This document shows, one piece after another, positions 12,344 through 32,200 of a stretch of 64,000 nt of DNA. Origin of the DNA: Porpolomopsis calyptriformis (taxonomy: Eukaryota > Basidiomycota > Agaricomycetes > Agaricales > Hygrophoraceae); NCBI GenBank assembly GCA_951640195.1, contig OX621176.1, positions 186,001 to 250,000 of the forward strand, written 5' to 3'. The position numbers and the translations under genes are program-made. How positions within the stretch are numbered: the stretch's first letter is position 1; each line of letters starts with the position of its first letter. The notes under the pieces were generated by a model. That model was given only the letters and a program-made list of their open reading frames with translations, searched no databases and was not told the DNA's origin.

Positions 12344-12430
12344 TGAAGGTGGATGTGGGAAGAATCAAAGAATGTTAGATGCTGAGGCATACTCAGATAA
12401 GATAATTTTATTGGAAACTCCGTTCTCGAC
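12344..12430. promoter_or_regulatory. Compact bidirectional promoter region of NLR-A and F-box gene
   Basis: Only 87 bp separate the proposed NLR-A start (12343, -) from the F-box start (12431, +). The second copy of the 19-bp GATA-containing repeat lies inside. Shared regulation is inferred from spacing alone. Confidence 0.4.
12392..12410 (+). repeat. 19-bp direct repeat, copy 2, with tandem GATA motifs
   Basis: This is identical to 8647-8665 over CTCAGATAAGATAATTTTA. A TGCTGA hexamer lies a short distance upstream of both copies, so weak homology may extend beyond the 19 bases. This copy sits just upstream of the F-box gene. Confidence 0.7.
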
Positions 12431-13866
12431 TTGAACCACCTGACGAAAATGCTCCAGGTTTTGCCACCCGAGGGAATTCTCGCGATTTTGTCGTATCTGC
12501 CAGTCCAAGCTTTGCGAACTTTGCGGTTGGTCTCCCGGGATTGGGAGGTATTCATCCAGACACATGAGGCCTCTGTTTACAAGAAAGCGGCCTTACTACA
12601 CGGTTTCCTGCCCTCCCCGAATTTCACCTCTGTGTCTGATCTGCGATCTACATATGCCGCACGCTCATTGAGTGGACTGGATAACTGGAAGGATTTCTGT
12701 CATAGGCGTCTTTCCATTGAGAGGAGCTGGCATGGTCAGGGACCCTCTTCAATAGCAAGCATTACCGCCGCAGGCGACAGTGTCCACCGTATCAAGGTCG
12801 ACGAAAATGCGGGCTACGTCATAACGACTTCAAGGCATGGTGGCCTTGTGGTTACTGATTTGACACGGAACGAGGTGCTTTGGTCATTACCTCGAGCAAG
12901 TCATGCTTCGCTTTTAGCGAGTTTGACGATAATGAACTACGTGTTCTAGGAATATGTTCGTCCTTACGCACATTGCGAGTACGATGCAGGTTTCCTCATC
13001 TTCGACCGTTGGAATAGCTCCAAGGAGGTCTGGCGGCGGGCCTGCGACTACGATCCCGAACGACAACCAGCAGATTCTCGCCCAGACATTTGGCAAGTCC
13101 GAGCATCAGAATTGGCGGAGGCGAACGGATCGGCAAGTGGACATGGTCATTTCAAGCCTTGGGCACTGTTGACAATGCCAACCGGAACTCAAGCGTATCG
13201 TTTTGTGAACCCGACTCTCCTGGTGGCAGGTGCCAATGAGGCATATCTTTGGGATATCCCCTCAGCAACATTATCCCAAACTATCATAATCCCGGAGCCG
13301 GATGAAGATGAAGAAATACATGTCTGCTATGTGGAAATAAGCGTTCGCCACGTTTTCATTTGCGCTGAGGAAGTCCTTCGCGTATTTTCCCGGGAGGATG
13401 AGAGATTTCTTTTTGATTTGGATGTTGGCTTGATCACCATCTCATGTGCCGAGTGCAAGTTTTCTGGGAACTCAGGCGGAATACACCATCCAAATGCTGT
13501 TCTGCAACCGTCTACTCTCGAGCCCCTGCACGAATTTGGTCATCGTTGTCGTTCACAGCGAGCTTCCGACAAGTTCATTGCTGGTATGCATTCTGTGAAC
13601 TCTTGCCCCCAGGTACTCAGTCTCTCTCCTGACTAGTTCACGTATCTGCCTGTGGTTCCCATCTTGTGGCGTTGCTTCTCAGCTCAAAGCTGATTATCTT
13701 GTACGATTTTGAACGCGTTTTGAACGGAGAGATCGATGTTTTTGATGCTATGGTGGATATACAACTTGGTCTTCCCGTCTACTCTTCGAGATACCTGGCG
13801 TTTGAGAACGATAGAATTGCAGTGGCCACTGTCCGTACTTTCCAAATTTTCACCGTCCGCTCATAA
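12431..13866 (+). CDS. F-box protein, probable SCF adaptor
   Basis: The N terminus carries an F-box (LPPEGILAILSYLPVQALRTL, then LVSRDWEVF) at residues of about 11-45. The downstream part has propeller-like strands (AYLWDIPSATLSQT; SSKLIILYDFERV) but no clear WD40 repeats. Exon 1 joins exon 2 through an apparent GC-AG intron at 12896-12949 (donor GCAAGT), giving LPR/EYVRPYAHCEYDAG. A second intron at 13584-13636 joins FIA to HVSACGSHLVAL. The frame stops at 13866 (FTVRS). A further exon after 13890 (GYGLFVLSVQVAPDPREI) may extend the protein to about 14.1 kb. A downstream Met at 12449 is an alternative start. The target is unknown. Confidence 0.7.
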
Positions 13867-14542
13867 ACTGAACCCGCTGTAGGGATATGGACTCTTCGTT
13901 CTTTCTGTTCAAGTTGCACCCGATCCTCGTGAGATAACCCAGCGTCCACCGCCGCCTCATCCGTCCCCCTCCAGACTTGCTGACCATATATCGATCTCCC
14001 TGGCAAGATGCTTTAGCTGTCACATTTCCCTCCGACGCATCACTTGTCTTCAGATGACCGATACTCAAGTTTTCCTAAATTGGGATTGCAGTGACCCTTT
14101 GGTTGACACTGTGAACGAGTACCACACTCAGATTGAAGATGCCTGTGAGTGGATAAACGGATGGTGTATCAGATCCCTGTTTTGAATAAAATTACAGTTA
14201 TGGCCGACCCTGAACTCACTGATGAGGATGTCATAGGTAAGGTGATAAATGGGTACGGACAGGTTGCTTTTGCTAATGTTCCTGTTCATCTGCTTTGGTG
14301 ATGTATTATTGACAAGGCAAGTCCATTCTTTCCTGGGGACAAGCAGTCTTAACTTACCTTTCTCAGCTGTCGATATGGGCGTTGGAACGTCAAATGTCGT
14401 TTGTCTTGATTTACTACCCTCAATTATCTGACGAAGGTTGGTGAAGCTGTACTTCATATTCTACCCCCCGAGGGGTACACGTATATATAATGTATGCGAT
14501 CAAGTATTTCTGGTGCTGCCATTAACAAATACAGTTGCTGTA
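13867..14542. other. Intergenic or unresolved 3' exons of the F-box gene
   Basis: Open pieces at 13886-14165 and a short piece MADPELTDEDVI at about 14200 could be extra exons of the F-box gene or a separate small gene. I could not join them with confidence. The ORC5 3' end follows on the other strand. Confidence 0.3.
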
Positions 14543-16428
14543 TCATAATAATAAATCATTTAGCGGTACATGCAATTGTCGAGACAGGGCCAGAACCACA
14601 TCATAGGGGACAGCACACTTGAATATTGGTAGTCCATCCAGTTTGTCGGAGGGTGATACACGATGAAGAAGATGGATTGACGTGAGTTCGACCACCTATA
14701 ATCAGAGAAAGATGAATTTAGTCTACCGAAGTTAAGTGAGTCAAAGAAGTAAGTTGCTGACCAAGGCATAGACATGCACACGAGAAATCTCCATCTCAGT
14801 GTACTCTCCTGGAATGGTGAACTCAGGAGCAGGCAGTCGTGTATCAACATCGTTTTCTTCGAGTAATACACCCAAAATTGCAATTAGCCTATCCAGAGGG
14901 AAAGGTGATGGTCCGAGAAGACGCGAATGCACCTGCATATTTGATGAGGGACTAGAATAAAGACGTGATGCATTCTAATCTCACGCTGGTCGGGTCGCTA
15001 GTCGTTTTCGTTCCAATCTTTCTACGCACTTTCTTCCGCTCATCGGGCCCTCGACCAAACATCCTCAAGTCTGATTTTGCGGGATTGGTTGATGCTAAGA
15101 AAGCTGCAATAAGAATGTATTTCGACATTCTTGGTAGCGAGTCCATCCCAGAATTTACGTTATCACGATAAATTGCGACATTGCCAGATAAACTCGAAAG
15201 AAGGTTCCTCTCTGGCATATTGTCCTTGGCCCAGTCTGCGGCAGTCGTGAGGCGCGGGTAGAGTGCTTCAAGTGCCGCAGTAAGCGAGGGTGTGAACAAG
15301 CGGGTGAGACGCATGCGTACGTCCTCGTTTGGGGTCTCCAGATTTAGGGCCCCGGCATCATCCTGTGTTACATCTATTCGTCGGTGATCGTCGACAACCG
15401 GTTGAACAAAGCCTGGCCACCGGGCAGCTGAGATGTATGCCAGCTCGTCGGGGTCCTTGGTAAAAGGAGAGCATATGCTATACAATAGAGCGACAAAATG
15501 TTCATAGAGTGGCCGAAGTGTTGGATGGTAAATTTGATTTTTTGGGACCGACGATTGATTTGATGACGAGTCGAAGTATGACATTAGTCGCTGGATTGTG
15601 GCTGAAAAGGGAACTCCCTGAGAACGAGTGCTGTAAAAGGATGAAACACAAGTTATTTGCCTTGTTTATCAAGTCTTTGTATATCGATGTAATAAGGGTC
15701 CGGAGATGCTCCTAGAGGAGGTCGAATGTCCTCCCATGCCATATCTGACATGAATATGACCGAGATTTCTACCTGAGACTGTAGCAACGCAGATGAAGCC
15801 GATCAGAAGGCAATACCGTTCAATGCCGGAAAACGGACATGGAAATTAAACGTACAAATTCGGCCAAACGTGTCAAGGGCACGATTAGATCTGGCATGGA
15901 TTCCTTCAATCTTTCAGCCCGTTCAATTAAAACCACCATTCTGACAGAGCAAACTTGAGCCTTGACACCTCCTTGGCCCTTTCTCCCCGCAATTGGACCG
16001 GATTTGATCAAACCTGTACGGATCGCCCTTAAACCATGCAGGAAATTGTCAAGGTTCTCGTTAGCTGTTGGTTTTTCGCCATCGGGTGACCAGTTTTCGC
16101 AGTTGTTGTCCCAACTAACGCGCCAATTTGCCAATGAATTTAGGACCGAGTCGTATAATAAGCGGGGAGTGAAACATGCCACCGCATTTACGCGTGCGTA
16201 ACGAATGTACTTGTGAGATGTCAATGGCACAAAGAGTGGATTTGAAAGCTCTGACAAGACGCCATCCACAACAGCCGCGGCGATTCGTGGTGTCTCAGGA
16301 TCGTTGATATAGATGAAAGGAGGCGAGTGGGTTGAAACGAGGGTGGAAAGCTGGAAAATGAGATTGTCAAAACCTGGTTTATCAGCAGAATGTTTAGCGA
16401 TAAAATCTTCGATGGTCTCTGGAATCAT
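14543..16428 (-). CDS. ORC5: Origin recognition complex subunit 5
   Basis: The N-terminal AAA-like part starts MIPETIEDFIAKHS at 16428 and includes FIYINDPETPRIAAAVVDGV, VNAVACFTPRLLYDSVLNSL and ERLKESMPDLIVPLTRLAE. The C-terminal part carries the family signature LPRMSKYILIAAFLASTNPA followed by RMFGRGPDERKK, and ends VPLNDLLL at 14543. ORC5 is a core subunit of the six-protein complex that marks replication origins and loads the MCM helicase with Cdc6. At the usual P-loop position the sequence reads NDPETP, so a canonical Walker A is missing. At least four exons are present, with one intron just after LAEF. The gene is divergent from the BEACH gene with 146 bp between starts. Confidence 0.93.
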
Positions 16429-16574
16429 GGTGGTTCGAATATTCGCCGATCTAACTTGATTATATAATACACTACCACAACGCGACACAGCTCTGAGATC
16501 AGGTCTCTTGTTGCTCGCCTTCGCAATGTGCTAGGCCGTAGCTCATTAATACGCGCCCATCCAAGTCTCGGACT

Positions 16575-24470
<7,896 letters not shown>

Positions 24471-24842
24471 GGGAGAGAGGGTGATCTGGGGGGGTGAATA
24501 TATATGTATATGTGGTTATGTATTGTACATGAGCTAGTCAGCAGCTTTGGATGGCGTGTTTGGTTGATGACGTACGTAGAGGGGTGATGATCGACTGCCC
24601 TGAATGCAATGCTTGGGGCTAAAAGGCCCGCGGGGGGGCGTGGGTGTGAAGAAATGGCAAAAGGATGACTGAGTTCGGTTCTCGCGCTCCACTGCTCCCA
24701 CAGGCGTATTTCACACGTATATCAGGTCGGTTCGGGCCGCCGAAGTGGCCATAGAGTAGGTTAGGAGCGGTAGATATATAGCGCAGATCATCGCACAGCA
24801 TTTATTTTTGACAAAAAAGGACCGTGGGGATGAGATATGATT
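24471..24842. other. Intergenic spacer between convergent genes
   Basis: The BEACH gene (+) and the C2H2 gene (-) converge here. No gene was seen, and the sequence presumably holds both 3' untranslated regions. Confidence 0.45.
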
Positions 24843-25736
24843 TCAAATAATACAACCGGATCGACGATAAGGTGGTTTGAAAATCTGGATTCTATCAGCG
24901 TTCGGAGGGGGTGGTTGGGTGGTGGGGGAGGCGGAGGAGGATAAGGAGTCTGAGGAGTAGTGAGGATCGGGGCCCAAGATGCGAGGACGGCGGTGGCGAG
25001 GGTGGGTCCAGGAATGGTGGTCATTGTGGTCGTCTTTGGGGATGGTATTGGAAGGTTGGTCGAGGGGTGGTTGTGGGCGGGAGCGGCGGAGATGGCATGG
25101 GCCAGGGAGGGAATGGTTTCTGTAGTGTCGGCGCATGTTCGAGTTGACGTTGAACTCGCGGCCGCAGGTGGGATGAGGACAACGGAAGGCTGTGTGATGG
25201 TGAGGGAGGGGATGAGGAGATGGGGGAGATACGTACGTGTTGCGCCGGTGTGGGTGTTTACGTGGATTCTGAGGCTGCTGGGTCGATTGAAGCGCTTGGC
25301 GCAGATGTGACACTTGTGCTTTCGGCCTTTTTCGTGGGGAAAGCCGTCGTCATGGTCATGGTCGTTGTCGCTGAGGGTGGCTCTCCTGCGCGAGTCTGGT
25401 TTGGTAAGGGAGGGTGAGGCTGCGGGGAAGGTGATGACGGAGGAGTAGGCTGCTGGAGAGGGCGGGGAAGGGGTGGGGAGGGTGAGGTGGAGGGGTGGAG
25501 TGACTTTGAAGAGCGGGGTGGAGCCGTTGGTGATGGCGAGTGGGGAGTAGTGGTGGTGGTGGTGGTGGGAGAGGAGAGAGGAGCGGTTATGGAAAGAGTT
25601 GGTATGTGCTACGTGCTGGAGAGAGTCAGTGTCTGGATCTGGACGGAGTATATCGAATGAATAGTTATGTTGACGTGGTCTGATATAATCTGGGAATATA
25701 TCTTGTAGACTAGGTAGTGAGATGGGTGAAGACATG
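24843..25736 (-). CDS. C2H2 zinc-finger transcription factor
   Basis: The likely start is the Met at 25736 (MSSPISLPSLQDIFPDYI). A Ser/Pro-rich region contains a run of six His and an Asp-His-rich tract. It precedes two classical fingers: CHICAKRFNRPSSLRIHVNTH and, after a 47-bp intron (25190-25236), CPHPTCGREFNVNSNMRRHYRNH. The intron removes a frame break and joins HTGAT to PFRC. A Pro-rich tail ends SGCII at 24843. Two-finger proteins with NVNSNMRRHYRNH are a recurrent agaricomycete family, presumably DNA-binding regulators; the targets are unknown. The gene is divergent from the TFIIIC90-like gene with about 206 bp between starts. Confidence 0.85.
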
Positions 25737-25942
25737 ATTGGGGTTGAAAGCGAATCATGTTGTGTTAAAAAGAGAGCGCAGATCCGTAAATGACGGAAGA
25801 TCGTCGTGAGAGATCGGGGCCCGTTCTCGTCGATCAATTTAATCTCCGCTTGATCACCGACCTCCACGGATATTTCCATTCAACCTCGGACCACGGAGGA
25901 GTTGACGCCCGGAATTCCCTCGGCTTGTGAGACGCCGTTTGA

Positions 25943-28839
25943 ATGATACACACCACCATAAACCTACCCACTTTACCGCCCCGTCCTTCACACAACTCCA
26001 TTCAATCCTCAACGGACGGTCAACTCGCTCTCCTCACCAAATCCGCCGTTTACATCCTTGTAATCCTTCCTTTCGGTCTTGATCTTTCGCTAATAACTAT
26101 CGTAGACACCTGATCATGGAATCAGCTTTGATACTCGATCATGGTTCAAAACTATGATCGAGTTTAATAAACAATCCTACGATTGGACCCGTCTTTCACA
26201 AGGTAACATCTCTCTTTAACGAACATTCTCACGCTTGAAGACTGGGCAGCGATATCCCTCGGTTCACTCGACCTCATCCTTCGCGCCGCCGCTTGTTCCC
26301 CGACAAGGTAACGCACTTCACTCCCCCGCCTATCATGCTCATCTCCTTCTCAGTGGTCTCATCGCCACACTCAGCACTAACATGGATCTCTCCCTCTGGA
26401 CCGCCCCAAAAAATCATCTCAAAGGTGAATGGCTCAAGGTCAGTCACCTTCTCCGCCCTTCACTTGTTCTCTTATTCGTGTTTAGATTCAAGACGTCACT
26501 CGCGATTTGATCACCTCGTGCGAACATCAATCACCCACAGCCACGGCCCTTTACGCCCAGATAATCTGTACGTCCTTGCCTTACCTTCCCCTCAGTTTAA
26601 TAACGACCATAGGTATCGCATGGTCATCCCAGCCCGATTTCGGCGTCGAGCCTACACCCGTATCAGACGCTTCCCTTTTTATCGCCGGAAATCGAGCAGG
26701 CTCTATTCTTTTCATGAGGTACAGTCATCCGAAATCAGGAAGATTACGCATGACAGGCGACAAGACCGCTCTGAAAGTCGTCCACACCCTCACCGTCGCC
26801 GACAAGTGGATCACCCATATCGCTCTATCCTCCTGGACACTCACCCGACTCGGAACATGTACTGCCTTTTCCTTTCTTTGATCGCATGATTTAATAATAT
26901 TCGTCAGGCGAGGCTTGCTTAGCCTACGGCCTCTCTGACGGTTTCATCGGTCTGGTCAAAATAACTCAAGCCCTCATTCAGCCCTCGTCCCACGCCCAAA
27001 CGTTCGAACCAGAGTTTTCGGTACAGGCTGGATTTGAGATCGGAGGATGTGCAAGCCATGCTGACCAGCGCGGGATCACCGCATTAACATGGGTTCAAGT
27101 CCCTGGAAAAGACGTCCGTGACGTTTTCTTTCTCACAATTTAATTAAAAACTTTTCTTAGCGGATACTCGTCCATTGCAAACCGGGAGCGGTTTATTTAT
27201 GGTCCCCGTCGCCGTCGACGACCCTTGGCTGGTCCGGACATCGCGTCTTGTTTTTGCAGACCCAAAAGCTTTCTGTCGGGTCCTGTGCGTTGCACCCTGT
27301 CTCGGGGATACAATACATTGACCGCCGAGACGCGCTCATCGTCTGTCTTTTCGATGGATCGTGTCACGTCATTCACGACCTCTCTCTGGAACCAACTTGG
27401 GCAACGACGGGCGGTGACGAAGTAACGACCGAACGTCTTTCCGCCGTTTTGCGTTCCATATTCAACCAAGTTGAACAAGAGGACATGCAATATGCCGATG
27501 TCAACAAAATAAGCGGGATGCTTTCTTATGATGGATCTGCTACTTTCATGTGGCTACACGAGTTCGTCCTCGTTTGTTCACTCCTCATTGAAAAATTTCA
27601 CCCTCTCTTTAAAAAAGAGCCGTTCGGCCTACCGATTTTAGCTACAAACATGACGCACAACACCACAGCACCTTCGTCGTAGCCCGACTGTGGGATGATC
27701 CGGGCGAGGATCAGGCAGTCTTACGAGCGTTTGCTGAAATCGTTGACGCAGCACCCATCGGTAGGTGATATGATTCCCGGTGTTTGGTACCAATGACAGG
27801 GGTCTAGGTCAGGTACCTATTCACACCCTCCGGCCCACTCTGTTCTACCTTCGTCGGGAGGGCGCACTCTCCCGGGTCCACTCTCGCGTTTTGGACATCC
27901 TCCGTCACCGTCCGTCCCCCCCGCTCGATTTCTTTTCGACCCAATTCGAGGTGGGCGGGGAAGTGACTGAGGAGTTGAGAAGTGGGCTGAGAAGGAGTCT
28001 TTGGAGACATCTGTTTGGGTGGAGGTACGTTCGGTCGCTCCGGCTGCGGTTGGCTGTTGCCGATTTTGGTTGGGTAAGATGGGGTGTTAAGTTATTACGT
28101 GCTTTTGTCTTATATGGGGATGAACAGCAGAATTGCTCGGATGATCAGCAGAAACAGGCTGAGTATGGTGAGGTTGCTCAAGATATTTTGAATATGATTT
28201 CGTATAGTGTCCTCTGGACGATCGTTCAACATATCAGGAGAATAGTCAAACTTATTTCTGGTGTGTGTGTTCCCTCCATGTTTTTGTGTGTGTGCGTTTC
28301 TTATTTTCTTTTAAAAAGTAAAGGATGTCCCGTTTATCGCGAGAATAATCACTCGATCGGTACGACCTGGAGCACCTCCTGAGTTGGCTCGAGAAGCAGG
28401 GTGTTTATTAGCCGAAATGAAATCGGTTGTGCCGGTGGAAGGGGACGCGGACGAGCGTTGTCCGGTTTGTCGAGTGGATATCCCTCTTGGGGATGATATG
28501 ACCAATGCGACTTGTTCGAATGGGCACACATGGGGTACGTATGATACCTTTATTGTTTTTTTTTATTCACTCCTTTTTTTGATGTGTTGTGACTTAGCAC
28601 GTTGTTCGATTACGTCGTTCGTATTGGCGACGCCGATGGTGCGGACGTGTCTGGGGTGCACCCGGAAAGCGTTTCTCCCTGTTCCGCGCGAGGATGAGGA
28701 TGGTGATCGGGGCACGAGGAGGGGGTCGTGGTTGTCGATCGGGGAGGATGACGGGGGGATTAGCTGGGTTGTAGAAGATGTGGTCGATGCTGTCAACGTT
28801 TGCTTGTTTTGTGGGAATCGGTTTGTGAATATATTGTGA
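25943..28839 (+). CDS. TFIIIC 90-kDa-type subunit (propeller domain plus C-terminal zinc finger)
   Basis: Exon 1 (MIHTTINLPTLPPRPSHNSI ... DGQLALLTKSAVYIL) is joined by a GT-AG intron to TPDHGISFDTRSWFKT, then DWAAISLGSLDLILRAAACS. This is the N-terminal motif of the TFIIIC 90-kDa subunit (GTF3C4/Sfc9 family). Middle exons carry propeller-like strands (ASLFIAGNRAGSILFM). The C terminus has the family's putative zinc finger: CPVC, then CSNGH, CLGC and CLFCG, ending NRFVNIL. TFIIIC binds internal promoters of tRNA genes and recruits TFIIIB for RNA polymerase III. This is the only apparently intact copy in the window; two damaged copies lie downstream. The exact exon set in the middle is uncertain. 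Confidence 0.82.
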
Positions 28840-29247
28840 ATTTTGGGGCCACTTTACTGGGAGCTGTGTTGAAGCTCAGATGAACAATGAACGCCATCGT
28901 GTATAGTGAATCGGGGATAAACCATAGTCGGGACTAACGTGGAGGCTAGAGACTAGAGAGATGCATAATGAAAATATACTTGTGTCGGGTGCGCGTGCGC
29001 AGATTCGTAGTATATGGTATAATACCTAGAATATACTCGAGATTGTGATCACCTGTCCTGAAATGGGGGAGCGCGACGCGTAAGCTACTTGCTGCGCTAG
29101 ATGGTGGTCAGGAAGTAAGAGCCCTCAGTAATATCCGAGGGCCCGCTACGTCACAAGCCCAGCATTGTTCCGCTTGCCTCACTTTGCTGGGCATTGTACG
29201 ACGAGGGTACGGTCCTTTCAAAAATAATCGACCCATGGCCGACGATT
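28840..29247. other. Spacer between convergent TFIIIC90 and NLR-C genes
   Basis: The first ~140 bp match 36309-36450 after the TFIIIC90 pseudogene, showing that the spacer was duplicated with the genes. Roughly 270 bp here have no counterpart in the second copy. No gene was seen. Confidence 0.5.
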
Positions 29248-32200
29248 CTATGCATCCTGGCTAGCCTGGTGGGGGTATCTCTGTATAATGGATTCTGATT
29301 CGGCATGTCGCCCTTGTAAATAATAGATAAGAGCAAGGTTGCGGCTTGCGATCCTCGTATTCGGATGTTGGGCTCCTAGGGTCTTCTCAAAGCCAGCTGC
29401 GGCCCGCTTGTAAAGTGGCTCAGCCTCGTCGTATCGCTTTTGTGACTCGTAGACACCTGCAAGGCCGTTCACCGACATAAGCGTGTCTGGGTGGTCAGCA
29501 CCCAGATGTTCCTGTTTGCCAGCTAACGCACGCTTGAAGAGCGTCTCAGCGTCATCGTATCGTTTTTGGGCCTCGCAAATACCTGCGAGGTTGTGCACCA
29601 ACGCAAGCGTGGATAGGTGGTCAGCACCCAGATGTTCCTCGAAGCCAGCTAACGCGCGCTCGAAGAGTGCCTGAGCCTCATCGTATCGTTTTTGTGACTG
29701 GTAAACGTTTGCGAGGTTGTTCACTGATGTAAGCGTGGATAGGTGGTTAGCACCCAAATGTTCCTCGTAACCAGCTAACGCCCGCTTGTGGAGCGTCTCA
29801 GCCTCCTCGTATCGTCGTTGTGACTTGTAAACGATTCCGAGGTTGGTCACCAACTTAAGCGTGTCTGGGTGGTCAGCACCCAGACGTTCCTCTCTGCCAG
29901 CTAACGCACGCTTGTAGAGTGCCTCAGCCTCATCGTATCGTCCTTTTGACTGGTAAACGCTTGCGAGATTGTTCATCGACGCGAGCGTAAACGGATGTTC
30001 GCATCCGAATTTCGTTTCGTATGCTTCAAGAACTTGTTTCAACAGTAGTTCGGCATCACCATATCTTCCTCGGCTGTCCAAATACCTCGCGATCTGCCGA
30101 TTTGCGTCAACCAGCTCAAAGTTCGTCCCATACTCGTTACTCCATCGACTCAGCGATCGTAAATGTGGCATGAACTCTTCACATTCAGCCCAACACTTCG
30201 GTGATCTGGGGTCTTCTATCTGTCGGAACGCACCACAAACAAGCGAGACTGACGCCTGAAGCCATTCTTGATACGAGCCCTCTTTCTTCGCGCCTTCGTG
30301 CCTCACAAATCGGATTAAATCGTGTATCCACAGTGAAGAGTTTCGTTCAGTGGATCGATATTCCACCAAAGACAGCGCCTGTAGTTTCTGTAAAGCCGTC
30401 CGAAATCTGACTGTTGAGCAAATCATAGTGACCAATGAACGAAACTCGAGGGATATATCAGAATCAGGTTCGGGTTGAGACGGGGTATCCTTTGGTGGGT
30501 ATTGTGGATGCAACCACTCTTTGGCCGCTTTAGTGATCATCGCAACTGGGATATTTTCCGGGTCAAGGAAGGAAAGAAGTTTGAAGAGATTGCTGGAATC
30601 GACAGATTCTTTTTGCAGTTCATTGAACTGCTTGGTGAAAGTAGTGGCTACCGATCGCTCTTGGTATTGATTTAAGTCATTTTCCCATTCGACTACCTGT
30701 AGTCACCAGTGAATATCAAGCGAATACGATGTGAATACATGAACCTACATCTCTCTTTTCGTCACCCATGTAAAGGTTGTACGTTTCATCGAGGGTCGTG
30801 TGCGTTTCTCTCATAAACGACGCCGCTTGGACAACGGCAAGAGGAAGGCGACCAACGCATTCGACCACTTGCTCGGCAAGGCTTAATAGAGACGGGGTTG
30901 CGGTCTTCGTGTCGATACGAGCATTTCGTAGAAGAAGGTTTGCGGAATCGCGCGGTTCAAGGGGATGAAGTTGGGATATAGACTGATCATTTCCTGCCAT
31001 AGTCACCAGAGCCTCAGCGACATCTTTCGTCCGTGTAGTGAAAAGAATGTTGCCTTGCGTATTTCTGCAAGGAAGGTGCGTCTCAAAAAATTCCATTGAA
31101 TTTCTGTCGACGTTGTCGAAGATGAGAAGCCATTTATCCTGGGCTTGTTCCAACCACAGTCGAGCTGCAGTCAGTTTCGCAGTTTGATCCTGCAGGGATT
31201 GATCGGGATGACGGACCAGATCCAGAATGTTGACAAGCCCATTGTTTAGTTTGTCGGTAGTGGTAGCTGATACCCAGAAGATATAGGAGTACCGGCCTTG
31301 ATCGAACGACAATTTGACGTAGTGCAATATTAGCTGAGATTTGCCAACGCCGGGCATTCCATACATGGCACAACAGCTTGGTACGCCGTTCTGTGTCTTG
31401 CTCAAAGCATTTTGCAGAAAATCTAGTTCTTGCCCCCTTCCGGTGAAGTGCTTTGAGAGGATACCTCTTGGAGCATTAGTGACGGTACCTACAAATGAAG
31501 CGAGTCAGATATGAAAGTTGAAACGGTGCAAACAATTGGACTGAGTTGCGGGCTGGGATGATCGTGAAACACTACGAGTGATGGAGTACCCAAGAATTTC
31601 TTTGGAGATTCGAGAATAAATAGGGGGCGAGAATAAGGAATCGTTTAGGTAAATCCTTGGTATATATGGGATATTGTGCCCACAGATGAAAAAAGTCCCG
31701 AGGAATCGAACAGCAAAGCCAAAGACTCATCTCACTCACCTAACTTGATGGGGCGTGCGATATCATTTACAAAGCGCTCAATAGCCTTGAACAGTTTGCG
31801 GAACTGACTATCATCCGCCCCACTAAATTTGCACATCCCGGTGTGATCGTCGTCAATACCTTCTTCTACCTCAGACGCGTCACCAATAACCGCCGAATCA
31901 TACTCGACTATCTAATGGGGTTTCGTGGGTAAACATCATCATCAATCAGGAAGCTCAAGGTATCATACCTTCCCGCTCAGACCGGGCACCCCGGTGATAT
32001 CCTTCGTCTCATAAAATGAATGGATTTGGAATGCGTTATCTTTCAACATAATCGCAAAGTCCTTTGTGATTCTGTTCAACGTCTCGCTGTCCGGGTCCAA
32101 GGCATCGAGTATTTTGGTGTCGACACGACGAAGAGTGAGGGTGTGTATTGCCTTCGAAAGAGCAACCCAGTTGGTTCCACGATGGGGCGTTCCAAAGAAC

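Noticed and set aside
24911..25310. Plus-strand Gly/Val-rich frames opposite the C2H2 gene
   Set aside because: These are low-complexity antisense of the Pro/His-rich coding strand, with no start context or domain.
31490..31739. A hidden QIHDS-type exon inside the long NLR-C intron
   Set aside because: No QIHDS-like reading was found. Only the 3' end of the intron resembles that of NLR-D.
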